DNA from: Myoxocephalus aenaeus
Taxonomy: Eukaryota; Chordata; Actinopteri; Perciformes; Cottidae
Assembly: GCA_038501785.1 (NCBI GenBank)
Contig: JBAMJR010000189.1
Span: 707,501-771,500 of the forward strand
Length of the DNA: 64,000 nt
Direction of reading: 5' to 3'
Shown here: piece by piece, positions 1-14,439 of the stretch
Layout of the letters: each line of letters opens with the position of its first letter
Numbering within the stretch: position 1 is the stretch's first letter
Made by a program: the position numbers and the translations under genes
The notes under the pieces: generated by a model
The model's input: only the letters and a program-made list of their open reading frames with translations
Databases searched by the model: none
Told to the model about the DNA's origin: nothing

Positions 1-3000
1 AAAGGGTACAGTAAGTAAAGTCAAATCAAAATAATAACCTATTTGGTGTAGGTGGAGAATGATCGTGGTTAAAAGAAACCAACATCGATTGTCGATAGAA
101 TATTGGAAGGGATCAGCAATCTCTCTGTCAAAGCCTCAGATTTTGATCATCTTTGTGACTCCATAAAAACATCACGCTTTTTCATCCTCTGCTCCCGACA
201 GACAAGAGTCATAATTCCGACATCGGCAAGAGGGCTTGAACATAAAGATATGGGGGCATTTTCTAGAATGACTGATGCTGTCGTTTTTCTTCACAGCACG
301 GTCTCCAAATTTGCCTCAGAGGGTAGCAACACAGATCAGTAACTGAAATATTAAACTGCCATTTCTCTTCGCGGTGACAGCATGCAAACCTCTCCTCTGC
401 CTTTCCTCCATCATTTGTTGACCATCAATCAACATCCGTCCAACATACAATAGAAAAAGATCCATTTCTCTGACAGGCGCTAACCCACATGCTTTGCTAG
501 TTAACGATTTGGATGGAGGCTTTTAGCTTTCTCGCCAGAACAGCAACTCTTTCACTTTGCAGTAAATACACATTGATCAATAAAAACTCCTTCTCTGAGT
601 TATCCAGGAAAAGTTCTAGCCTGATGTACATATGTTGTGTAAATAGATCCATCTTCATTATACAACATAATGCTGATGCATGATAGTACGTGTCTGTTGG
701 TGTCTCAGTGTTCAGCTTCATTCTAGATGAAAGAGCATTTGTATAGACATTTCCAAATACCTTTTTTGCACAGGATAGTAATAATGATCAACAGTTATGT
801 TAACTAAACATCATCATTGGCATGACTCCATACAATCGAAATGTACAGTCACCAGTTATTTAACACAAAAACAACTACTAACTAACAGCAGGACGTGGAT
901 TGGCAAAATTCAACCAAACTGCTGTAACTCACACCCGGACCAAATAACACTGTAATCTTATAATCTTCACATGAGACATCGGCCTATAGTTGAAGTTAGC
1001 CATCTAACTGTATGATCTGTGTCGTCCGAAGTGGCAGAAACAAGAAAATGCAACAGCAGCAGAAAGATTGTTGACCCGGAGAGTAGGGGCGTTCCCCAGG
1101 GATCAGACCCCCGGTGCTGGGGTTTGCACTGGCTGCCACACACTCTACTCCCAGCTAAGCATGCAGCCTACCGGCGGCAGGGAGGACGAGGCGAGGGTGC
1201 AAGTTATTTTCTTATTTCAGGCACTTTGGATTTAATCCAATAGACAAACAATCAAAACGAACACCGACCATGAATGAAAGTACAGGCCGGACATTGCTGG
1301 TTGACAGTAGAACAATACATCTGCATGTTTGGTGTAACATACATTTTTCAGTACATTTTGTGAATGTTATAAACCTTTGGCCAGATCTTAAACGTTGCAC
1401 CCTTAAACACCGTTCTATTCTATGCTAATTGTGAACATGTAGATAGTGTCGAGGTTAGACCCACTTCAGAATAACAGTTTGCATAATATAGTCAGCTAGT
1501 ACTTTATATGAATACACCTACACAGCACTACAGTTTTTAGCAGGCAAACTCATGATTCACTTTTATTATTAATGTGCAGTAGTCTGCTCATCTGTCAGAG
1601 CCACATTTTGTTATATATTGTTTGATGATATATATTAATATCAAAGTGTTTTCAATACCGTGATAAAGCTGGCTTTTACAACCCCAATCTATGAGTGTAG
1701 ACATACTGATTTCAAGACAAAGTGCACCATGGGAGACGTTTTAAGGATGTAATAACCATTGTCACGTCTAAGACAACTACATTTACTTGTGTTCAAACAA
1801 CTCTTCCTTTGCTCTTTTATGCCAAGCTATTATTTGTGAATTTGATGGAGATGTGATAATGTGCTCACGACAATAACAACAAACAAGGGAGATGGCTTCT
1901 TTGCCGTGTTTTGACTCTTTTTCATGTCTGATTACACGGCACACTTGATTTGTCTCATTTCAGGGATGAGCAGGACTGAGATGGTAGCGCTGTGATTCGG
2001 GGGGCTCGGTACCATCAATTCAATTCAATTAGTTTTAATTAGCGCAATGGAGAGAAAGAGGAAAAAGCAACAACCTCACAGGGTCCTCCAACAAAGAAAT
2101 GAATTACTCATGAGTGAAAGCTTATCAAATCAGCCAGCTTTGTATGTAGAGAATATTAAATCAAGGCGCTGGAAGACATACGACTGAAATGAGTTATACT
2201 GATATTTAAAAGGCATGAAATCTCTATTGGATTCAAACCCGATCATGATAACAGGCTGGTGGTTATTTGATGATAGTTGGTGTGTTATACACTCAGTTGA
2301 CATCTGTCTTCTGTGAAATATTTTCATTTATTTTTAGAGGTTGCCTTTGAATGGAAAACTCTGGTCGCATCATACAGCATTGACTCACTTTTGATTGAAG
2401 TATACATCTAACAATGACCGCAGTGACCTGCATTTTGTGAAAGGAAGGGCTCTGACAAATGCCATATACATAAGAGCCCTCTGTGATGATAACTTCTATA
2501 TATCAGGAGACATTGTGGATTTGTCAGAAGACCATCTTTGTAAACAAACCTGCAATTCTGCATCATGACTTCAAACAATGCTGCAGTGGTTTCCAACATT
2601 TTTGGCTCATAAGATTAAGTGGTGTCTGCTTGTGACCCCTTTTCACAGTTTGTTGAAGGCCATGCGTTTTACCAAAAGAGTGCTTACACACACTAATGTG
2701 AAATTGTTTCTTGTGAGTAACTACTCACAAATGTATTTCACAAGAAAACATTTTTTATGAATATTTTCAAGCAGAGCAGGTTTTTCCCTTCTTTCTTACT
2801 CAAATAATTATCTTTGTTTTTATAGCGTTCTGTCCATTTTTATAGATTTCATCAAGTATCAGATTTTAACTTATTTGAATGAAGTACTCATTAACTCAAG
2901 GTTAATTTGATTGTCATATTTGCTGCAGTGACACACATTTAGTAGCTCGCTAGTTAGCTAGCTAGCCTGCTAATTCAACCATGCTTTCATGCTACATTGG

Positions 3001-5300
3001 TGTGGAAAGTGAGCCGAACAGCGGGCTGGTGGCCAATGTATGTTTACAATTTTTAATCCCTTTTCAGATAACTATTTTACAGCGGAAGCAGGTGACTTCA
3101 AGTTGCAAACTGAAGCTGACGTGCTACAAATCAGTCTCAAGCTGGTCTTAACAAGATCAACCGTCAACCAATGTTTTGGATCGATCATTTAAAAAAATGT
3201 CATTAGGCCCAGTGGTATTTAACAACATAGCACACTTCACTGATAACAATGTAGCTGGCCATACCTGACAAACTACTTTGCCCACAGGAGAGTGCAGCTC
3301 CAGAGACGGACAAGCTAATTAGCAACTAGCCAACTAGCCAGCCATCCTATTTTACGAGCAGTTAGTGAGGTATATAGTGACAGGTTAAGCAATATGACAA
3401 AAAAAAAAAAGGACTGACATACCTAAAAATGTCATAATATACTTCAGTGACGCAACTTTCTGCAGTGACAATTGGTCACCTACCTTCCACCAATACTCTT
3501 TTGAATCTGATATTTTGGCCTGAGAAATTAATTTCAAGAGGTGCCAATATTCTTTTGACAGGCTGCCCTTGCACCACGCTGCTCAATAAGGCTGTGATTG
3601 ATGCACCCCCTCCAGATTCATTGACTAGGGCTGTGATTTCTCTGTCGACACACTGCTTGCCTATGACGTGGACAGCCTTTAAGGCAGTACAAGCTGATGG
3701 CTAGATGGATGGGATACACTGTAAAATGTACTCCAAAGACACATTATTGATTTACGTGTCAATAACGTTTGTGTGGTCAATGGTTCCCAATGGTTTCTGA
3801 ATGAGCACAGCTAAGGCGTATAGCGTTTTCTTTTGTCGCTTTTGAATGCTTAACGTGTATATATATAATGGAAATATAATCATTGTTGAACTTGTAGACT
3901 TCAAGCCATCTACGTTATGCTCCTATAAAAGACCACACCACTCTGACCAAAGACAATATATCCTGTAAATGAGCAGAGGAAGATACTGAAAGAAAGACTT
4001 TTACTGTGGCAATTTGTTGACATGATGAGGTGCCATGTTGCTCTCTCACTGAGGCCAGACAGAGCAACAGACCACAGTGAGGCCATGGGCAGCTGATGAG
4101 GAACTTTGTCAGACCAGTGTCTGACATGATGAGGAGAGGTAATGAAGAGAAAGTGAGAGCAGGAGCGAATTGCAGTTCCAGCTTCAAATGGTCTCCCTGA
4201 CTCAAATGACACCCTTCTCTGTCCAGATCAAATGCTCCCACTTGTGCAGGGGACACCTTGTTTTTTTGCCCGAAGCAATGGCGATGCAGTCTAAGGGTAA
4301 CAGGGGATGGTGCTGCAGAAAGGGAAAGGCTTGGCTATAAGCTGATCTCCCTTTTTGTCTACAAAAATCTGCTGTTGATTATAGCGTCTGATACACACTC
4401 AGGATGCATTTACTTAACTGGAAGAATAAAATCTGGCACTGCTCTTTAGACTGATAAAATACTGTGAATCCAGTTTGCACACAAAACAAAAACTACTGTA
4501 TAAAGCTGTGGATATTTAGATTTTCTGAGAAAATCATTCCAGTTCCACTTGAATTAACAGCTGTGCCTCTCAACATTACCATACCTTTGGATAACTACTC
4601 GACTGGCTGCCGTTTTCTATTAATTTGGAAACCATTATTACAGCAAAAGTAGAAAGTATGTGATACGTTGGATCTAAATTTCACAAAGTATGGTATATAT
4701 TCACCATTACTTTATCTTGAATACCACAGAGACACTTCAATACTTTATGAGACTATAGCAGCATGTGCATATTCATATTTTTATTCTCTCTATTGTTTAA
4801 TCTCCTATTTAGTCAGCTTTCATCTTTATGAGTGGAATGTATACATCAAAGATAAGTAAACTGATGAAGATTATGGAACCTATGCAAGAAACTTTCTTTT
4901 ATGTTGTTTTTCCCCTTTTAGATGATGCACTGTTTTGTTTACATAACTGCCTGTATAAATGTCTGAGGGCTTAGTCAGTCATTAGCAAACAACAGCAGCA
5001 GTGTACCTGATAGTTATATCCTAAGCACATACGTTTGTGACTCATTAGTGGAGGCTCCATTTTGCCTCAGCTAGCCTGTGATAAGTTGCCAGCCTATTGC
5101 CTATATTATTATTGGAGACAGCTGTGGCCATCCTTCAGCACCAGCAGCATGTTGTTACTGATTGTATCGGCTATAATATAGATTTTTTCTTTTGATTTAT
5201 GTTGCTAATTATTTTTTCTTGAAATCACTCACTAGTTTATCTTCATTACATACTTTCATCTTCTTTGTCCACTCTGTTTTTGTGTGTGGAATTTCTACAA
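1..5300. other. Non-coding upstream flank
   Basis: AT-rich sequence without any ORF that resembles a protein family. Small items seen: an ATTCA-type run near 2016-2031, a TAGC-rich patch near 2945-2972 and a poly-A run near 3399-3410. No RNA gene or complete transposon was recognised. It lies 5' of the CpG-rich segment and would be the distal promoter or intergenic flank if the first-exon call at 5.3-5.9 kb is right. Confidence 0.5.
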
Positions 5301-5304
5301 TCTT

Positions 5305-5317
5305 CACCTGTCAGGTG
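5305..5317. promoter_or_regulatory. Palindromic double E-box
   Basis: The 13-mer CACCTGTCAGGTG is a perfect inverted pair of CACCTG boxes around one T, directly upstream of the GC-rich putative first exon. CACCTG/CAGGTG is the recognition core of ZEB and SNAI zinc-finger repressors and of some bHLH factors. Its position just before a likely transcription start is suggestive; its use is inference. Confidence 0.35.
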
Positions 5318-5339
5318 CGACCACTTACACGGGTAGTAG

Positions 5340-5889
5340 AGTATTTTGAGCAGCATCATCCAGCCGCCCTGTCGTCTCCCTCGCCCAGGGTGAAGTAGCC
5401 TTCTCCAGCCGGAGCGGGGCGTGTCTCTGCGGGCCGCCTCCTCAGTGCGGTGCCGCTGCCACTACCGCTGCTGCTGCTGCTGCTGATGCCTCTGTGTCTT
5501 CCAGTGGATGCAGGTGGAGATGCGTCAAAGCACCCAGAAGCATCCGCTAGAAACCCGGCGACGGAACTTCCACAACAAAAGGCCACAGCGATACATACCG
5601 ATAAAGGAGTTTTAGTTTGAAAAGAAGCTCGGAAGTCGCGTGCCCCGCCTTGTGGCTGGCTTGACGGCAGGGATGCAGGTGGAGTGAGTCGGCCAGGACC
5701 GTTCACATCTGTCTTGAAGGAGAGAGGGGGGAAAGAAAACCTGCGTTCTGGTCCGCTCAACGCTCCGGATAAAAAAAAAAAAAGGAGAAGCACAGAGGCG
5801 TGAACTGCATTCGAGCGCTCCATCCAGGGATATTTACAAACCCCCTCAAGACTGGAGAATATTATCGGAGGGATTGCCGCACAACACAA
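5340..5889 (+). other. Probable non-coding first exon (5' UTR)
   Basis: A GC-rich block ends in AACACAA followed by GTAAGG, a near-consensus splice donor with its GT at 5890-5891. The plus strand has no long ORF across the block, so it would be 5' untranslated sequence of a gene whose coding exons lie beyond this window or were not recognised. The left edge is a guess based on where composition changes and on the E-box pair. A 177-codon open frame on the opposite strand covers the same bases but is low complexity (Ser, Pro, Ala) and fits CpG-rich sequence rather than a protein. I cannot name the gene. Confidence 0.45.
5486..5620 (+). CDS. Upstream ORF in putative 5' UTR, 44 codons
   Basis: An ATG just after the CTG run opens a 44-codon frame (starts MPLCLPVDAGG, ends TDKGVLV) that closes with TGA inside the putative first exon. 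No signal peptide, domain or family resemblance is visible. If the exon is real, this is an upstream ORF that could dampen translation of the main product. It may equally be chance in GC-rich DNA. Confidence 0.15.
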   Translation: MPLCLPVDAGGDASKHPEASARNPATELPQQKATAIHTDKGVLV

Positions 5890-8800
5890 GTAAGGACTTT
5901 TCTCTTCTTTGCCGTGACTATATGCTTATGTGGGGTTTTGTCTGGCTGTGAGGATTTGTCACTATTTGCCTAAATGATGTCAATACAAATTAAAAAAAAA
6001 AGAAATAAAACACACTCACATTGTCCAATTGTGGGCTGTGTTTTGTAAGAGGGAGTCAAGGGCAGCGAACGATGCGTAATGGGTCAATATTTGGAGGATA
6101 TTTGAGAGGCGAGTGGATTCGGGGTCCGCTGTTGGTTTTCTGCAGCTCCGGGAGCAGACACGTTGAATCCGGTGTGGCGGGGGAATTTTGGACGGATATG
6201 TTTTGAAGCCACGCGTGACAACGATGTCGGGAGTGTGGGAGTTCGGCACAAAAAAAATGAAATACAAATATGACAGTGCTCGACGAAAGTCAGTTTGTGT
6301 GCTTCCACGAGCTGTGGATGTGTTTACGCAGACGACTTGTGGGGGTTATGATTTCAGCTTCCGACACTCGAGGTCGGGTTTCACTTGAACAGCTCCGGTC
6401 TAGAATCAGGAATAGCCTAAATTATAGCCAGTGAGACACGCTGTGTATTCTGTTGATGATACATGTGGCCTAATTTCCACACACGCGCAGCCTGCTTACT
6501 CGCACACTCACTTCTCCACTCTAAATCCCCGAAATGACAAATTGCTGGAATTTGAATCACTCGAGATATGATTCATGATTTTGCCATCACCCAGTGTTTT
6601 TTTCTCCTTTTTCTATTGTATCTATCTATCATCATCTGCAATACAATGCTAGAATAAAGTATTTGTGACGCGGGAATTAGGCCACCGGAGGGTATACTTT
6701 CTTTACCAAACAGCTGCATTATAATTGGCTGCTGTAGGGCAGAACGGCTGTGATCTGACCCTCCGTGGTGTTAATGCTATGTCAGTAAGTGTTTTCTCTA
6801 AGTAAATGTGATCAGCCCGAAGTGTTGGTAATGCGTGCAGTATGGGGATATGTGTGGCTCTATATTACGCCGACCGTACTGCGACTGTACGCGACTCCTG
6901 CGCCACCGTGTCGCCAAACGCCCACTGGGGTGCGTAACGGTGTCTCTACACAAAATCCCCGAACCAGAAGATAAATAACGAGTCATACAAACATGTAGAT
7001 CCCTGATTATGAGATTCAGGAGTCAAGTTGTGGGGTTAGTTGGAGCTAGAATGATTAAACCGAGCTGAGGATGTCTGCGGTGCAGTGGCAGACACCACAC
7101 ACAGAGAGTCCTGTTAACGCCTTTGGGAACACTGACCTACTCTGCCTTTTTTTTTATGCTAAAGCTGTGTGAATTTCTTTCACAATACATATGAGACCAT
7201 GCGTATGTCATTGTTATAATATCTGCATATTGATCACTTTTCTTGAAACCACTTCTCCGACTTTAAAATATCAGTAATACAATTTGTATTTAATTCTAAA
7301 GACTTTGCTGACAGTGAAAAAGAAGATTTTCACATAGTGTGGAGTTTGATGAAAACAGAGACATGTACCAGCTCTGATTTGCTGACCTGAGGTCATTGTT
7401 TGAAGATCTTCTTGAGGAAAATACAATGCAGTAAGGATCCCCGAAATGACTAACCACACGCAGGAAGTGGAGGTGTTGTTGAGACTGCTGTCTTCTTAAT
7501 GGAAAAATAAGCAAAATAAGCCCTGTGCTAGAAATCAAGATGATGTGACTCATTTCCGGGTCACTTTCTTATGCTAGGTCTCATGTTGAGTTACTTGACT
7601 GACAGTCGACCCAAAACCCCCCAACAAATAATTGTCTGCCTTCATCATCATTCAACCAAAGAACTACAGAACCAATATTGCTTTTCCTGAGCACAATTTA
7701 GCATCCAGTTGTTAATTACCAATCGGCAAAAATAAAAACTCCCAAAATTGACTGCCATCCATCCAGTCTAACGAGTTTTGACAATGGCTTTGGAAATACC
7801 TAAATGGCTTCTCCCCTTCCTGATAATACACTGAGCAGACACCGCTGGCAGAAAATGGACCCATACATGATTCCACTTTTGTTCTCAGAGCTTTCAGTGC
7901 ACTTCATGAAGGGTGCTTAACATTGCCTTTGTGGGTTGAGATGACTTATAATAATTGCAAATTCCCCTGCAATTTGAATAATTTCTCCAGACCTTTTCAC
8001 CGTTTGTTATGCGGTGAGAGCAAAAAGTGGATTTGAGGTCCTGCGCTTCTCTTTGTTTTCGCTCATCCCCCTGACACCAGGCTCCCGACAACTTTCCTGA
8101 ATACAAATCTCCAGCTTTTCAACTCAAATGCCACCATTCTGGGTCAACACACAATCAGCGTGCCATTTGAGCACTGAGGAAAAGCAACACCTTTTGAAAT
8201 GCGGAATGCAACTTATTTTAAAGTATCCACAATGTGCGTTTCTGTGGGTGGAATAGACCCGATTTGTTAGAGTTCATCTCAGAGAATGGACTTGATGAAG
8301 GAGCTGGATCTCATGTGACTTATAAGATATTCAGTCTCATGCTGGGTATATTTAGGCCGAGCCCAGCCCTCGAAGCAGCTGTCATATTGGAGGCATCAGT
8401 CAGAAGCTCTATCCTTTCGCAGGACAGTGTTTTGAGCTGCTGTCATTTTCCCCTGACAGAGAGCAGAGGCACTGTCTTCTATCTCACCTCTATCAAAACA
8501 TGGGGCTCCTCCCTGCCCCATCGCACCCCTCCAGCTTCCCCACCTCAGAGACTCAGAGGGCAAAATTGGAAGAGAAAAGAATCAGAATGGGTAATCTTCC
8601 TGTAATCCCTCGCATGGCGGCAAAGAGAGCAATCTCCCTCATTAACTCACTCTTCTGCTGCTCTCCGTCTGGCCCTCATCCATCTTACCGTCCATCCGTC
8701 CGCCATCCGCCCGCAGAGTGGGAGAGAAGAGAGGTTAAAGGAGCTTAGGGGAGCTATAAAGAAGACAGACACTTTCACTCGCATAAAAAAAGGGGAGGAA

Positions 8801-11800
8801 ATGCGATTGGAAAATGAAAGATTTCCTCATACTCCACCTCACGCCCTCCATTTTAGCTTTGGGTCCATGATGAGGGAAGACGTGCCCCGCCAGCTCATTC
8901 TCCCGCCCTTCTGTCGCCTCTCTCTTTTGATTAAGCAGTCGCGGAGTAGAGGTTGCCTATGATGGAGAGATGGATTGAAAGACAACGCATTGTCTGAGTT
9001 ATTGCATGGATGGATTTGTGTGAGAAAGAGAAGGGGTGGTAGACAGAGAGAAACAAGAGGGAAGAGAGGATCCAGCATGGCACATCGATCCGATCAAGTT
9101 ACGCCCTTTCCTAATGTGTGGCTACGGCAGTAGGATATCCGTGTCTAGATTGGTGATAATATTAGTCAGTCTAACAGGACGATTATTATTGAGGATGTCA
9201 AAGTTAGTGCAGCTCTCCTCGTGCTGTCGGCTGCGGAGGAAAAGGCTCCAAATTGACGCATGATGGCACCAGTTGAGTTCAAAGCTCTGTGCAGCTTTTA
9301 ACAACTTGCCTTTGGTCTATCTAATTAGGAAATAGTTGAGAGACTTGGGTGTTGGAAATCCTGGATTCGTGCCACATACTCTACTGTATTCCACAAAGAT
9401 TGGGTCATGAATTCATTCAGCAGAGCTCGCAAGTTAGTCTGAATCTGGGGTGAGGTTTTTTTGTTTTTTTCTAAATGTAATCCCAGCCCCCTTTTCACAT
9501 ATCTGAGTATGCTCAAAAAGCAGGCCAATGAATTAATGAACATGTTCTTTGTATAGCCTCCAGTGGGATGATTTGAAATGTTTGCATTACCACACCTTTT
9601 AAGAGGCTCAGCTTGCATTTCTTAAAGAGAATAGGGGAGTATCAATAATGGAGAAACACAACAGGCTTTTCAAGCCACTTTGTCATGTAAGCACCTACAG
9701 AGAGAAATCTTGGCCGGAGAGTTTCTCAGGACTTCTGTATCAGGTCTGAGACGTATCTCTTTAGCACCCGCCAGAGAGCTGTTTAACCTAAATTACTCCA
9801 ATGCAAAGGCAGCTGCTATTTCTCAGGTTTAAAAATATCTACCTCCCCACTTGGAAGGACAAGTTGTGGACAAAACGGGCCAATGTAACCTCACTGTTGA
9901 TAATAATGCATCATGCTCACCTGCAACCTGAAGACAGTCCTTCCTCTCTGCGTCAGTACTAAACACGGGTGGCTTTTTGTGCTGCAGAGCCTGTTAGACC
10001 TAATTGTTCTGAGCCCCACTTGGCTTGACGTCATCATAAACGCCAAGGCTGTCTCCATCTTTGTCTGCACTGTACCCATCTATTCCAGGGTATGCTAACA
10101 TGTGGTTAGCTGTGAAAGGATCCTATTTCAAAGTGGAGCAGGTTGCATAACAGGAATATGGGACACAAAAAAAAAACAGCATAAGAGTTTTATGCCCATA
10201 GTTGAAGAATGGGTGTTAGTAACTAATCCTTATGCTGTGGGATATCAGTCATCCACACTATTTCTAGTTTTGCATAATCATGCAATTTGCTTGCATAACA
10301 CTTGCATATAACTTCACAATAGCATTCACGTCCAACGACAAGTGCTGGACATTACCATCAGTCACTTACCGGTACTCACTATTTGGACGGAGCCTTATGC
10401 AATAAAATGCAAGCTAATCCACCATAAGCCTTTTTTCGTCAGGGAATGATTAAGTAATTTGTCCTGTGGTCAACAAAGCATGTTATGAGATTGTTTCTCT
10501 ACCTGAACACAGCCGATTTCGAAGATGCAGACAATCCAAGGAAAGTTTAGAGTCATCACTTTGAATGTAAATGTGCCTTTGTTCCCTACACTGATTTGTA
10601 TATGAGTCACGCATGAACAGTAGCGACGCATATGGACATAAAGCCGGGCGAGTATCCTCGGATAATTGTACTGTCTGTTTTTAACTCATCCTCCATCATC
10701 TTGGCTGACTCTCAGCAGAGCACCTTGAGAAACTGTAAATATTGCTCACAGTGAAGTACCCTTAAGAGCATTGTTGTGCTCCACCACAGTTTATTCCTCC
10801 CCTAGAAATCCATAAGGCTTTTGTCCGTCCTGTCAAATATATTTTTAGAGAACCACCCCTGCAGCCCAATCAATACAAGTTGTCCAAACTTGAGCCCCAC
10901 ATGCTAAAAACTCCCAAGCGCACAACTCCACCTCTAGCTCCATCCTGAAAGGTAGCCATTTCCAATACCAGAATGCACCTGTTCCTTGCGCTCTATTCAC
11001 TGGCTGGAATTAGGTCTGGATTGTCCCTACCTGTGGGAAGAATGGGCTGAGCGACCGAGGCACATTCGGGGGCTGATGGGGGTCATGATATTGAGATACC
11101 GTCTACTGCGGCCACACTCAGCCCCATCACGGCACTTTCCCCGCCACGCAATGGAGAGGGGCAGCTATTCTGCGACCCACAATGGCCACTTCACTGCAGA
11201 GAGGGAAAGGCTTTGGCGGGGCACAATGGGTCCTTTTAGAGAGGTGGTGCTGCCACTGCAGAGGCCTGCATTGGGTTTGTGCAGCCAGCGTACCTTCATC
11301 AGGCTTCTCATGTCACCGATACGATGGCGCTCTGTTTGCAGACAGCCACAGGGCAGAGTGTGGCAATAGCCACCATTTATCCCATAGAACTCTCACGTCG
11401 AGCGCTCTCAACAGCCAAGGACATAGGTTGAGCAGGAAGGGTCAAACAATTATCCGGCACTATTCTCTCACTTGTAATGAACCAGGAATGGAGAAGCACA
11501 ATTGAGCGATGACTGCTGACACCGTTTTGTTATTCAAAAGAGAAACACTGAAAGGAAATGGGCACTCAAATTCAATCACATTTAGCTTTATTGTATTTTT
11601 TATAGTTGTTATGTATCTTGCTTTCATGCACTAACTGTATTTCCCCCACATTTTCTCTGCTTTTTTGTGGTGGAGCAAATTGAATGTTTGATAGCTTAGG
11701 TGCTAATTTCTGTTTGCACCATATGGTCCACTCCAAACATTAGTTTTAATAGCTTCCCTTTTTGTTGATGCCGATTTTTTTTGTTTGTCATTTTCCTGTT

Positions 11801-14430
11801 TGTCAGGGGCAAATGAGGCCCGTGTCACATTTGTGTTGATGTGCCACTTCGGCTGCCGCTTTCACACTTTGAAGGGGAAATGTAGAGACGTGAAGGGTGA
11901 ATGTGTCTAAATGATGGTAAGAGGAAAAAAGGCAGAGGAGGGAGAATGAGGGGGGAGGAGAGCGAGTGAGAGAGCAGAGTCACGGACCATCCGTCCCTCC
12001 CAACATCTCAGTCCAGCCATTTCTATCCAGCCAGCCATCCATCCAGATAGCTTTAGTGAGTCTTGCTGACTAACTGCTCTGATGCAGTGCAGGCTTTTCT
12101 TTAGTCTTTTGGACCGCGTCCTTCTCCTTACTCTTTGCTGTTCAGTGCACTGCTGTCATTTTTTAAAACTTTTTATTCAAAACCCAATGCAAATTCCCAT
12201 TCTCTTCTGGGAAGATTTCAGACTTTACAATGAATTCCTATATTTCAAAGTAATGTTCTTGCCTAGTTTGATTAACTATATAACAGATAACACACAATAG
12301 TGATACAGAACATATGATTCCAGTGTTTTCCAGGAAAAATCCTGTGCTACACAAATTTGATTATTTATTTATTTTAATTATTTCCAGCTCCACCAGTAGT
12401 GAAGTGTTCAACAACATGATATGTGGAGTTAGGATGAGCACTAATAGTCATTATCATGGCTCATATAAAAACACATGATGCCACATTACTGGACAGACTG
12501 AGGGTTTGACAGGTGAATCATTGTCAGGTGACATCAATGACATCATGCTAAGTCTCTTGGTGTTATACAACCTATTATTTCAATTAACCAGTGTGTTAGC
12601 ACTCCTGGCTTACCTTTAAAGACCTGAGGATGCCCAAGGCTGCAGCCTCTCAAATCATGGCCCAGAAATGTAATAAGCCCAGATCTGATTGTTTTGGGAC
12701 TAGAGCCACTCTTCCCATCAATGGTGCTAATTGTGGGGGTTTAGCACTCACCAGGTTTCCAAGTCACTCTCACTCTCTGTCTGAGCAGTCCAGGATTCAT
12801 CAGTGTTTTCCCTCTCTTCCCAGCTGGTGTGACACACCATTTGGCCTGGGTGTTTGGGGACTGGCATGTATGGGGACTTGCGCCTCCCATACCGCAGCCA
12901 GTCCATGGAATAACTCTGTGATTTGACATGGCCCCTGGTGTATAGCAAGCTGTAGAGTGTGGGCGACAGGAAGTGTGTATGTGTGTGTGGGTCACAGATG
13001 GTATTAGCAGCAGAGATGCCTGCGCCTGTTTTTACAGAGTGGATCCCTGGGAATGTATCGGGGATTTCCACCACTACTGTGGCCTGTCGGTCTGTCACCC
13101 TTTTTCAGACACAGTACACGTTTCTTGAACTATGTTTGCATAAAGTTGGAGACAACCTGAATTCTAAGAACAGGGTACAATAAAACTTCACTGGCAATTT
13201 TTACCAAATACCTTTTTATTTTGAGGTATGAAGTTGCCCTCTTTTCTCAGAGTTGAAGGGCAACATGACCAATGGCTGTATAGCAGATTTAATTCACAGA
13301 TTAAATATTACACCAGAAATACAGTTTTGTAATAATTCCCACCAGAAGAAAGATCAATACCAGCACAGTGAACAGCTTCCAGGCTGACAGAGAATCAACA
13401 GTGAAGAGAAGAAAAGAGAGGGGGAAAAAAGACAAACACAGGAAGATCATAGCCCAGCAGACCTCTCAGGTCTTCCGAAGCATACGTGTTGAAAAGTCAG
13501 CCCCATCAAAAACCTATCAAACTTCTTCAGCTCTCTCTCTCTCTGCTCTGCTCTGCTCTGCAAGGCGGGCACTTTGCTCCGGTTACTCACTTGCTAACCC
13601 CGCTCTGCCATCAGCCATGAATCTATAAGACTTAGTCACACCTGTGTGGCACAGAGCAGGTCAATGAGGAGAGTGAGAGTGAGCGTGTTGTTTTCTCCTC
13701 AAACATTAACGTCTCCATCTTCTTCCTGGTTTATCCTTGTTGTGTTCTCAGGGAGGGAATCAAGTCCCTGCATTATCACAGTGCAGTAGATTTCATAGAT
13801 TTGCAAAATGATCACATTGGCACTTCAAAACATTCATCATTAATGGCATTATTCTTTTGCTGATGATGTCTGAATCCACTGAATAGAGATGTGAGACTGG
13901 AGATTCCTTTTGGGATACATTATTATTTCAATGGTGTGGAGAGTTTGGCACAATGGACAAGACAATCTGGCAGAGGACACGTGCAAGTGAGGGGACCTAA
14001 ATAGTGAGCTAATGAGGGAACGGGCTGCAGGTGAGATGGGTGTGAGGGCCAGGTGACGGTGATGAGGGGTAATCAGACGTGGGTGGTAGGATCTGGAATG
14101 ACAGGAGAGTGTTTAGAACTGACAGACAGGATGAAAAACAAAATATGTGGCGTGTAAAGAAGATGATAATGTGACTCTTAACTGCCTGTGAACAACAGTT
14201 TGAACTAGGTGTTATGAATCACGTCAAGTAAAATAAATAATAATTTTGCCATTTATTGTCTTTTACCTCACATATATTTTAGAATAAGGACAACACTGCA
14301 TAACGGCGGTCATGTTTAAATTGTGGAAGTCCATTTGTGTAATATCTCTAGAGTACTTTCCATACTTTTCTTAATTTCATTCATTTCTTTATCTTCATTC
14401 AGATCTCCTTGATACCCTACTTACAGTTAA
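5890..14430. other. Non-coding, probable first intron, part 1
   Basis: No convincing exon, RNA gene or transposon was recognised. The ORFs present are short, in several frames, and lack domain-like composition. Blocks near 8460-8760 (ending in a CCATCCGTC-type pyrimidine-rich run), 11780-12050 and 12590-12930 have balanced composition and little simple repeat. They could hold conserved non-coding elements, which only alignment can show. A TCTGC-type short tandem run lies at about 13529-13561. Confidence 0.45.
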
Positions 14431-14439
14431 AAGCTGAGT

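Larger units (their letters stand above)
5330..6400. promoter_or_regulatory. CpG-rich promoter-like segment
   Basis: Base composition changes sharply here from AT-rich flank to GC-rich sequence with many CpG dinucleotides (for example around 5420-5460, 5555-5580 and 6110-6190), unlike most of the window. A short CTG run sits at about 5466-5485. It contains the probable untranslated first exon and its splice donor. This is the usual appearance of a CpG-island promoter of a widely or neurally expressed vertebrate gene. The exact transcription start cannot be placed by eye. Confidence 0.5.

Noticed and set aside
5356..5889. 177-codon minus-strand ORF, the longest in the window
   Set aside because: Low-complexity Ser/Pro/Ala-rich translation of a CpG-rich segment; the plus strand carries a consensus splice donor at its edge, and no domain is visible.
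10986..11505. Overlapping 127- and 107-codon plus-strand ORFs
   Set aside because: Two frames open over the same bases with no protein-like pattern; consistent with GC-richer non-coding DNA.
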